NCBI GenBank assembly: GCA_030248215.1
Contig: JASANG010002922.1
Span: 310,001 to 374,000 of the forward strand
Direction: 5' to 3'
From: Enoplolaimus lenunculus
Taxonomy: Eukaryota > Nematoda > Enoplea > Enoplida > Thoracostomopsidae
DNA: 64,000 nt
The notes beneath the pieces were generated by a model that worked only from the letters and a program-made list of their open reading frames with translations, was not told where the DNA came from and did no database searches. A program made the position numbers and the translations under genes. Positions 12,201 through 24,200 of the stretch are shown here, in pieces (position 1 is the first letter of the stretch; every line of letters starts with the position of its first letter).

Positions 12201-15200
12201 GGGCATGAGTAGAACTGTCGAAATGTTTGGCTCTGATATTACAGATTCTATTTTCAGAGGGCGTATCTGTTGCAATTGACTATGTCCAAAATTTTGTTAA
12301 TTCAAATAATTGTTTTGAAAAATTTCTTTGTTTACTCGGAGTGTGGGAACTTTCTCACAACGAGACACTCACTGTCAACCGATACCGACTCTCTGGTTTG
12401 TTGGCCAATGTAAAGAACAGGGGCGGAACAGTATTATAGGCTTATTCTTAAGCCTAAGCCTAAGCCTAAACCAAGCAAAAGAATAGTCTAAAGCTTATGC
12501 TTATTCTATTCTAGCACCACAGAAAAACGTTCGGCAAAATTGGCTCACTGGACGTTTAGAGTACCATGAATAAAGAATGGATTAACCATAAAATGCAACG
12601 CGTGCTACGTAGGTGTAAGTAATAAAATCTGTAAACAGCTAGCGACCACTGTTAATTATAGGAAACCGCACATACTAAACTCAATCTTAATACTAAGGTT
12701 CAGCCTAAGCCTCTGACGCTTTAAGTGTCCCAGTCGCGTTGTCTTTCAGTGGGAAGATTCCAAGAATTATCTCGAGTCAACAACTGTATGCAACTAAAGT
12801 GTTTTTTCGTTGCCAAAGCGTATCCAGTTGCATACTCTTGCTTAAAAACTTATTCACTTTCGTTTGTAATAACTATTTGAATTTTGTTTAAGGTTGTACT
12901 GCAAGCTTATTTACGCTATCGACAACTTTCGTTCGATCACAATATTCGATGGACCCCAAAATCGCGAGCTGGTCAAACAGACAGTGACGATAAGATGGCG
13001 GCAGACGCGTACGAACGAAAATTATCCGAAAGAAGAAACGCCACACCGCGTAAGTGTCTAATATTTTTTCCCTAGGTGTTAGTGGCTGAAGATCAGATAC
13101 CTACAGTCAGGATTTTAATTTAGCAGAGTATAACTTCAACGAAAATATTTCCTTATACCATAAATAATCCAAAAAGTTATTTCAAGCCTGAAAACTGGCA
13201 ATTTTTCGGCTCCCAAAAATTAAGGAACGGAATATATGTTTTGTTTGTCCACCGTTATGCCCCCTCACCGTAAATTACGATGAGTTGATTAATCAATTCT
13301 AAAAAGCGAATTAGCAATTTCTGGTTATTTCTAAGTTAATAACAGGAAACATCTCATAAAATCTGGTCTCCAAACTTATTGGTTAATTGCAAGACCAATG
13401 TACTGCGGTCGTTGAGGACTAAAGTGATTTTGCACACTCATTTAGACAGAAAGATGAAGTACTTGAGAGAAAAACTTTAGCAAGTTATAAATATTGGGAC
13501 AACACGGTCTGCACGACCCCTGTCCGAAGTTTTGGCGAAAGTTAAGGACCACGCCGGGAATCGAACCCCGAACCTCTTGCACTCGAGTTAAACACGTTAC
13601 CACTGCACGATGTGGTCGATTGCAACATTTGCTTTTCCTACAGTTAGGATTGCGCTATACTTGACGTCTGACGCCGTCCGTCACCATGCGTCACTGTACG
13701 TCACCTTACGTTATCGTATACGTGAGTTATTTGCATCCAATGCCGCACGGTGACAAGCAGCACCGAACGGTACTATGCGGGTGACGGATGGCGCCGGACG
13801 GCGACTACGTCAAAAAACCTATAGCGCAACCCTTACCGTGCACCAATACCGACATTAAAAATTCTTTTCGAAAACAAAAAACTTTACTATAATAGATTTT
13901 TGTGAATTTTTTTGCGGCAGACGCTAAATGTAAATATAGAATAATTGTAGAAATCTTTAAATTTCAAAATTCATTTGTAAACCTAAATTTAAACGAACCA
14001 GTTAAAATACAGGCGCTGGCCCATGTATAGAACAGAGACGGAACAGTAGTATAAGCATATTCCTAAGCCTAAGCGTAAACCTAAGCCTAAGCCTAAGCCT
14101 AAGCAAGAAAATTAGTCTAAATCTTAAACTGACTCTATTATAGCCCCTTCGGAAAACGATCCGGCCCTGTTCTATACATGGGCCGTGGCGCTGATCCAAA
14201 CTCCTGGATTAAAAATGCCGCTAGCTTAAATGTCTTGATGTTGTTTGTATGATAAAGTTGTTTATTTATACGTACTATCGCCAGTAAAGCTTGCCCGGTT
14301 ATGAAGTAGACCGTCCCCCGTGCCAGCTTGGCGCTGGTTCCCGATGTTTACTATTTCGACTGCAAGTAGAATTAAATATACAATAAAATAATCATTCAGA
14401 ATTGGATTTAATATTTTAAACTAAAAATACTTTTTGTTAAAAATGTTACAAATTTTGACCAATTTAATATATGAGGTTTGTAACATTGCATTGGCATATT
14501 CCTAAGCCTAAGCCTAAACCGAAGCTTAAGCCAAAGGCTTAGTGTAAAAAACAAGTACCTAAAGTCTAAGCCTAAGCAAAAAATAAGTGTAAACTTATCT
14601 GCCTAGAAAAATGGTCGGGTCATTATTTATATATCAGCCATTTTGCTAAACTGTAAGCACAAATTTTAACGTTTACTGTCAGTTGTTGGCCAGTTCAATG
14701 TACCTAAATGCCGTTAGTGTGTCATATTAAATATGTCCCATAGATAGACGAGGGCCGTATAAAATAGCAGTATATGCATAATCCTAAGAGTAAACCTAAT
14801 TCGAATCGCAATGATAAGCCTATAACTGAACCTAGGAATAAGCCTAAGCAAAAATAGTCTAAAGGTTGAGCTTACTCTGTTGCAGTCTCTTTAAAATACG
14901 ATTCGCCTCTCAGTTATACATCTGCGCACGAAATATAGAAAGTAAAATTTAAGACCATAGATTAATCTGTGTATTGCATGACATAGCATCAGTAGAGTTA
15001 GAATCAAAAACACGTGTTTTTTGCTTTGTTGTTAAAAAATTGTCCGTATTCTCAAATGTGTGTAGCAACTATCACCAGTTGTCTCAGTCGGTGACTAGTA
15101 GGGTACAACTAGAAGTGGAAAAAAACCGGAGCCGGTGACCAACAAATTATGCCGGAGCTGCGGCGGAAGTGAAGCAAAATTACGTGATAAAAACGTTTGA

Positions 15201-18200
15201 ATCAACCATATTTAAGTACAATCTGTATATATAAATCGTTACATGAAAATTGTTTTTACGCTTAATATTTGTCAAATTTCCGCAACTTTTCTATCCATAA
15301 TTGCCCTAAACTCACCAGCAAACTCACAATTTTTACAATTTTTTTTATGAAAATAGGAATCCTTTCACGACTATTAAAATTGCCGAAATTTTCACCAAAA
15401 ATTCTGCCAAGATGAACGTCGAACTCCGGTTGTACCTTGAAGACGAGCGTTGTAGCTTACAAAAACATTTTGACTGTAAAATTTAATCAATTTATTTTTA
15501 TACTTTAATAAATTAACCTACAATTTTCTACTATTTTTTCACATCAGAATGTATTATAATTCGCTTGTTTGAAAAAGTTATTTTAGTTAAATCAAGAGCG
15601 GATAATGACAAGTGTGTGCCACTCTTGTGGTCCCGCATGGTATCAAATGTACCACCGCGTGTTGTGTTTTTTGCCGACCTCCCTTGTTTATAAAGGGGGA
15701 CGGGTAGCTATCACATGAATACCCCTAAATCAAACTATAAGGGAAGCACGTTTGACGCCGCATACATAAAGCGCCATGGTTCGCACCGGTTGCACCCCCT
15801 CTAAATAAATGAGGGGTAGTGCAAAAACGCAACGCGTGCCGGGTACATTTTTTCTACACAGAATGTGCCCAGTTACACACTCTTGTTAAATAGCGATTAT
15901 CCACTCTTGCTTTAATTAATAGTAATTGCTGAACACGTTTGAAAATACAGCCGTACTTTATAAAAAGGTATTTTTAGCTTGAAATAATTGTTTTTGTTGC
16001 TTTTAAATAGGAAAATCTTCTTCAAAACGTCAAAATTTATGCCAAAAACTCGACGCTGTTTCTGACAATGGTAAGTCTTGTGATTTATTCAATTTGCCAG
16101 TAATTTCGCAATTGGATTCATTTTAATTATATTCTTGAACGCTGCTTCGAACGAATTTTATTTAAATGTTTGCATGAGCCAAACGAACGTTTGCTGGTTC
16201 ACAACAAGAATATAATGTCCGCGACAATGGTTGAGATCACGTCAACGGAAGTATTAAATGTCGGACTGTAGTGACCCGAATAAGAGGGGGGATTGATATT
16301 TATTTGGCCTCTCCGCAGGGAACCCCCTTCTTATTCGGTTCCGGACTGTTATTTATTTTTAACCCGCCCTCCGCCGCTTTTAGTTATGCTGATATATACG
16401 GTATTGCAACTATCCGTTGGATTAAACATTTATTTGTCCTGTCAATAGCTTGAATGCAAGGTTTTACTTCGGAATGCACTTTCAAAATTTAAGTAAGCTT
16501 TAAAGTTTCGCACTCAACTTTAATTGGTCCTGGATTCACTTTGCGCTACAATTAGGGATAATTGACATTTTTGGACTCTAGTTAGGGTTTAGGGACTCTA
16601 TCCGCTTATGAACCCTTAGGACTCCTATTGATTGGGACTCAAAATTGGGACCCCCTCTTATTCGGGTCACTACACTAGGTGAATTTGCTATTCAGGCTAA
16701 TAACTAATTACTGTTGGATAATTTACAATTTTTATGTAATTGGAGTATGTCTTAAGCCTATATGATTACACACGCTTCTAACAACCAATTACTGGGAGAA
16801 ATTACCTAATTGATATTTCGACGAGGATAAACTTAAACTGCTCCTTGATTAGCAAATAGGCCTACGACATTCATGAAACCTAAACGCAGTCTAACGTAAA
16901 CAACACAGTTCATTTTTTGACTTAAGGTGTGATGATTTGTCATTAAGGTTTAGACTTAGGCTCAAATTTAAGGTCAGGCAAAAGCTCACTCTCAAACTGA
17001 GGCTTTCGCTTAGACATGTCTTTTCAAAACCTAAGCCTAAGCCTAAGCCTATAAGCTTGAGACCAATCCTCAGCTTGTGGGGGTGGGATCTCACACTTTG
17101 CCGGCCATGTTTTAGCTGAAGTTTTCATTTAAATGCGGTTCATTCAAAACATTCCATCAAAAAACCCCCGTTCAGTCGTCAGAGTATTTTGTGCTTCGAC
17201 TATTAAACATGATTTCGTTCTCGCATCTCTTTCTAGATTACAAAGAAATGTTGGATTTTCAAACTTTTCGCTTGCAGAATGTTTGTTGTTTATTGATTAT
17301 TTTGCTTTTGAACGAGTGGCTTGCAAACGCTGCCTGCTGCGATTCTATTGCAAATTTCATAATTAAGCTGTGTTTTTTTCTAAATAATGCAATTTTCACA
17401 ATATCATTATAGTACACCAGGTGTGGGGAAATTGCATAATGACGCTAAAGCATACAATTTACAGCTTACTAAGCTGAACGTTGAATTTCTCAAGTTGAAA
17501 CTGAAAATTACTTCAACTTTCCAATCCAAAACGAAAAAGTTCACTTAAACGTAGCATCTTGTAAGTTTAAATTTCTGCTTAGAAAATGAAAAAAATTTAA
17601 GTTCTTTTAGCGATAACTGTTCTAATTTAGTCAAATATAACTAAATTCAAATACGTTCTAAAAATTGGAGTAAATTTTTGCATTGAAAATAACAACCCAT
17701 GTTATGTTCGCGTCCCGTTTTTGCATCGGACTCCACTATAGAGTAACCTCAAGTTTTAGACTACTTTTTGCTCTGGCTGTAGGTCCAGAAAAAGTTATAA
17801 ATTTAATGCTAGGGCTTGGACTTGGGCTTAGGACCCGGTTATGCTACAGTTACTCAGCTAACATAACCGGTTCCTAAGCCCAGGCCGACCCAAATACTAA
17901 CGATCAAATTTCCTTAATTATGGAAATGTGGTTGAAATATAAATTTCACAAATCTTGGATTAAATAACAACAAATTTGTGGTTTAAAAAAACGACGTCTT
18001 TATCAACCAACCTGTACAACTGAAATTGTGAACGAGTTTTGTTTGCGTGTATTTTGATCACTATCCGTTTCCATTCATTTTTACTATCCGTTAATACATC
18101 TGGATAAAAATAATTGCAGATTTGGAAGACGTTCTCACCGACGAAGCGATCGCTGATTTCATTTGGCAAAACTTGGAATCAACCGAATTTGTTGAAGTGC

Positions 18201-21200
18201 CGTCGCCAGTTGTTCTCGGCATCATTGTCGCGTACGCTTTGATCGGAGGCGGCCTATTTCATTTCAGTGAAGGCTGGACGTTTTTTGAAGCGTTTTATTT
18301 TGCTGTGATTAGTTTGTTGAAGATTGGATTTGGCGACTATACTCCGCTGAATCGATGGTAAACGTTTTGGGTTTCAGTTCGTCTACACTTTCCACCACTC
18401 CTTAGCGATTTGATTCAGGCTATAGGTTCAGGCTTGGACTGAGAGTTAATACGGCAGACTTTGTAGAGAACATTCTAGTCGGACTTGTATTCTAATTTAA
18501 GGGGTTTGGCAGAACGATGCAAAACGTTTATATGCCGCAGCTAAATGTTCTTTTAGAGCAAATTTGAATATTTTGTGTTGAATAAATATTTTCAGGACGC
18601 TTCCGATTGCAATTATTTACATTCTTGTCGGGCTTGTAATCACAACGATGGGAATTGATTTGGTTGGCGTTCGATATTTGGAACGTCTTCAACGAGTCGG
18701 GCGAAAGCTGCAGGACACTGACTATTTTGGATGGCTGATTGCGATACAAATGCGACGCAAGAAACGTGACGCAATGAAAGCGCTATTTCAAACGGTTACC
18801 GCTATTCATTATCTGCGAGTTGGTGAGTTGTGTCAAAAATAAAACGCTATTTTGAAATGGTTGTTCTTGATTGAAACAGTATTTTTCAAAACGTTTTTTG
18901 TAAACAAGGGAAGTAAAACGCGTTGCAGCGTTTGTCAAGATGCTATTTTAGCATCAAATAAATGTTAAAGAATAGTTTCTTGAAAACGGTGTATACCTTG
19001 GGTTTTCCACAGTCCTTTATGTACCAGGTTATGGCCAAATTAGACCGACTGGTGATTTATGCTGAATACCACGTCGCCGTCGCATTTGCTCTGTTGAATT
19101 TTTTTACCCTGGCCTGCAGCCAAATAACCTGGTTTGGAACTGGGTTAAAAATTTTCAGGATGGGCATACAAGGGTTTTCGATGACTTACAAGCAAGGTTT
19201 AAAATTTTCTAGAATGTCAAAATTGTTCCGAAGGTTGGGGCTGAGCCTACCCTGGCCGTCCTCTGGCTACGTGTTTGTGTTGACCCCGTCTAATACAGTG
19301 TTGAATAACATGTAACGGGCCCGTAGCCAAGATCAACCCCCCTGAAAATTTTGGCGCTCTAGAGAATTGTCAACCTTGCTTGTAACTCATTGAAAACCCT
19401 TGAATGCCCCTCCTGAATTTTAGCCTCCCCCTAGCAACGTGAGCTGGCTACCGGCCTGCTATGGAAGAGTTTTCTCAAAAGACCAAGTGTTAAAATTGCC
19501 GCTTCACACTGCGAATGATCAGGTAATACTTTTACTGGTTTCAAACATGCTAATGAGCTTAGTGAGCGGTTGGGACAACTGGGATCTGTCTCTGCATCAA
19601 GCTATAAAACAGACGTCATTTCAATTATAGATCGTTAAACCAAAGGGGTAATGTACCCACTCTAAAAAAGGCCAATTCACACAGGAACTGAAAGGAAAAA
19701 TTCTATAAAAAATCTGCTTAACTTAGAATTACTTGGCGAGGTTGTTTGGGAAATGTAAGAAACGCACTCCAGCTCACACGATTTCCCAGCGTATTCAAAT
19801 AGGTGTCTTGTAGTATCAAACTTACGGTATATACACTGCAAAAAATGGCGAGTCAAATTGACTCTCTCCGAAATAGGCTTTTCCTGACGACACAAACTGA
19901 GTTAAAATTCGACTCCGCCAAAGTCAAATTCGATTCAATTTGGCTCTAGCGGAGTCGAATTTTAACTCACTTTGTGTAGTCAGGAAAAGCCTATTGATGA
20001 GAGAGTCAGTTTGACTCACCATTTTTTGCAGTGTAGAGCCACTGTAGCGAAAAGTTTGCATGGCTGCGTGGCACAACGGTTAGAGCAGCGGACCGGTAAT
20101 CCGTACATCGTGTGGTTCGAGCCTCACCGCATCCGTAGCAAAATTTTCGTGAAAGGTTTTATACGGTAGTGCTTAACTTAGAACTGGAAGGGTAGTAGTT
20201 ATTAATATTTTCTCTCAGCACGGGAACAATTCACCTTGGCCACGTAGTTGAAGGAAACTTTAATTGATCTTTATTTGTGTCATAGCTGCATTATCATCAA
20301 GAAATATGGTCGAAGATGGTATGTTCTGTTTTACAAGAGTGTTTCTTTAGTGTATTTTACCTTGAGACCAAGACAGTTCCTTCATCTTTGATGTCTGCTT
20401 TCAAATTACTATAAACACCATTGTTTCATTTCAATTTTGGTGCTTTCTATATATTCTCCGCGACTTTGCGTACCCGTTTCTATATTGTGTGCATTCTTCA
20501 ACTAAATTCATGCCCGCAACTACGGGGGGTGGTGATGAGGGCGTTGCCCCAGCGCAGGAAAAGCTTTATCCTGCGTAGCCGAAATTTTTCAACTGCATTG
20601 AAAGAACTCTACGTTAGGAATTTTCTTCGCCCTCTCTGGCAATCTTCTTGTACCCTTTATTAAGAATCCGATATATATGACAGTGTTCCATCTTCAATTT
20701 TCTTTCTCGTACATCTTCAAACTTCTCCTTTTTTCTACGTATCGTTGATTTTATTCAATATTTCTTAGGTGTTCTACTCGAAGTTTGATTTTTGTTACCA
20801 TTTTTATATGTTTTCAGATTTTTCTAAAGATCACACTACGCTGGAAATTAGTCCGTTGACAGAAGAATGTTTAGGTGGTAAGTATACATGTATATACATA
20901 AATATATATAAATATATATATCAGCGATTTTTTCACTTTTCTCTTTAACCGGTAGACAAAATTTAATTTTAAATTGCGGTTAAATGTCAGGAATACTTGA
21001 AAGCAAAGGTTAGCAGGCAGGGTGTAAATGGAGAGCGAAAATAACGGAAACGGAAAACGGATATTGAAGTATATATAAATTTCGAATAGGTTTTATTTTT
21101 TCTCCCAACACAATTGAGAAATGTAACTGTTCACCGTGATTTCTAAAATTTTGAAGAAAAATGGATGATGCACCTAAATTTACAGGATTATGGAAGAATA

Positions 21201-24200
21201 TCGCAATTTTTGTTTCAGTTGAAACAATTGCACCAAATGTGTAATGAAACATTGCGAGAAATTTACGTAATTTATAACAACTAATTTTGAACGTAAAAAT
21301 AATAACGAGTATCTGGTATTTCTATAGACGGAAACGGATATTGATTTTTATTGGAAACGGAAACGGATATCCGGTTACACTCTGTTAGCAGGCGGTAGGT
21401 TCTTTATTTTGCTACAATTGTGAAACCGCTAAAACCGTTTAATAAGCATTTTAATTTGAAGCAACATTTTGCTGGAGTCTCGCGATTAATTTTAGCGTTT
21501 CTCCGCTGTACAAACCGAAGCTTCAAACATCGCTGTTCATAATGTACTCCATCCTCTTATTCTGATCACTGATCGGACGCTTTGCTACTACTACGCCCCA
21601 CATCTCGCCTCTCCAACTGGTTTTATCGTCGAAGATGTCAACACAAAAAAAGGAATCGACCTGGCTATAAATTATTTTGCCCGACATAATCTACGAGGTC
21701 ATTTGTGATATTTATTCAATTTCAGATCCTCCCAATCCTCCGGCAAACTTCCGAGTTGCCAACTCAGAAGCGTACTCAATGGTCCTGTCGTGGGATCCAA
21801 GTCCATCAGAAACAGACGAGGCACGAATACAATACGTCATACTGTATCGTGTCAAGTACGTGCATTCGCACGTCATTGGCTGGCTAACATTACATAGCTA
21901 CACAGGCTTGTCGTAGCCAGCTCACTTTGCTACGGGTGGTAAATATTTATCAGGAGGAGCATAGAAGGGTTTTCGATGACGTAAAGGTTTTTCGATGACT
22001 TACAAGCAAGGTTGAACACTTTATAGGGAGGCGGGGCAAAATTGTTCAAATGGAAAGGCTAAGCCCCACTGGCCACTTTAGGGCTACGGGACCATAGCTA
22101 CAAAATTAAATTTTTACACATGAATATTTTCTATTTCATCTGAAATCTGCTGTTAATCCAGGATTTGAACTCGGAGCTGCCGGGTTTGTGGCGTTTTTCA
22201 TCACCGCTCGAATAAAATACATTAAAGCTTGATTGTGAGGGGCTCTTACTTCTTGTGGATGTACTACGCATATGGGTGATGATTCTTAACCACGGCGTGC
22301 TGTGTACGATTTCGCGTAAACAGTTTGCGCTGAGTTGATCATAGTAGATTAATGCATAGAACCGGGTCGTTATTCCAATGCCTAAGCCTATGCCTAACTG
22401 TAAGCAAAAATAGTCTAAAACTTAAGCTTACTCTATTGCAGTCCTGCAGAAAAACGTTCCGCCTCTGGTCTTGGCATGTGCCATCGTAGTATTTACGCTA
22501 TTCAGGAAAGGCTTACATCACAAGTTGTAATGATGAAATTTGTCTTTCAGAAGCGCTCTCAAATCAAAATCAACCGCGTCGTCACCGTCGCTAGCACTTC
22601 GCCGAGCGCGCGGGTCGGACAGTAGCAATAGTCCTGGCTTGAGTAGCGTCTTAAGCGCGACCCCCCAGGCTCACTCTGGCACTGGTGCAACATTATCGAA
22701 ATATCATGAAACTCCGCTAATTTGTGGGACAACTTATCAAATTGAACAATTGAAATCGTTTACTTTGTACGAGTTTGTTCTGTTCGCTGAAAATCGACAC
22801 GGCCAACGCAGTAAAATTGGTTTATCCTTGCTCCAGTATACTGGTAAGCATTGAGCGAATACATTGGCGCAGCTGATTGGCCGTTTGGCAGACGGTCGCT
22901 TATTTTTTGAGGTCAGAAAATTTTGCTTACGACCCAAAACATACTAAAAAGAGATCCACGGAGAAAATAGTAGTAAGGTTCTACACTGCAAAAATGGTGA
23001 GTCAAATTGATTCTCTCCAAAATAGGATTTCCCTGACTACACAAACTGAGTCAAAACTCGACTCCGCCTGAGTCAAATTCAACTCAATTTGACTCTGGCG
23101 GAGTAGAATTTTGACTCAGATTCTGTAGTTAGAAAAAGCCTATTTCAGAGAGAGTCAATTTGACTCACCATTTTTTGCAGCGTACCGTACAAACTGCTAA
23201 AGTTGAGTAGATCAATAGCTGTGCCCCGGACCATATATACTGGCTGATATATTTGCAACAATAACGTTTTTCGTTGAGCGAAATATGCTGTAAAATGATT
23301 GTGCTTCGGTATTCCATTTTCTACTGGATGCTTGTGGAGGTCAAAATACAACAGTGAAAGAACATCCGTGATACGACCGAGAAGCCAAAAGACATTTTAT
23401 CATTAATTAAATTCTTGGCTCATGTATAGAACAGTGCCGGAACAGTATTATAAGCATATTTCTAAGCCTAAGCCTAGCGACTGAGAAGCCAAAAGAAATT
23501 TCAGCATTAATTAAAATCTTGATGCATAGTTAAAGTGTTTGATTTTGACAATCTAGACGACCCATGTATAAAACATGACTGGAAGAGTAGTATACGCATA
23601 TTCCTAAGCTTATGCCTTAGCCTAAGCCTAAACATTAGCCCCGTCGAACCCTCAAATCAAAATGCTTGCTACGCCTATGGGCAACATTTGGCTGGGTAAA
23701 TTGGTGAATTTTTTCAGAACCAGAAACCGTTCCACAAAATCTTCGCGTCGAAACGGCACAAGATGGCTCGTCTAAATTAGCCTGGGACGCACCGTATCGA
23801 AACAAAAACGTAACACAGGTAAAATACAATGATGAACGTTGCATCGTTTGCTTTTAACTGGAACAAGTGTTTTTTCGTTTCTAAACCGTCTATTGGAAGT
23901 TAGCAGCAAGGTTTTTGTGTCTTAAGGTAAATAATCCAATCACAGCCGTGCAAAATGAAGAGCACGACCAATAGAAGAAGGCGTATATTTCCGCAAAAAC
24001 CTTATACCCTCACGAAATGAAATTCTTGCAATGTTCCTGTAGCCGGACGACTGTTGCTTTGTTGAACCATATTTTCAAATGTGTGTAGCACCTATCATCA
24101 GATTTAGCAATAGGTTCTCAAGAGATCGAACAGAAGCAGCTATAAATGTTAAACTCGGCTAACAAATACGTCCGACGTGCCAAATTTTGATGCTCTCTAT

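Noticed and set aside
18962-19315. 117-codon open frame between K2P exons 10 and 11
   Set aside because: Much of it is a GTAGCCAGCTCAC repeat copy, and it does not fit the phase of the flanking exons.
20299-20318. Possible micro-exon in K2P intron 10
   Set aside because: Has AG and GTATGT borders but its phase does not fit exon 11.
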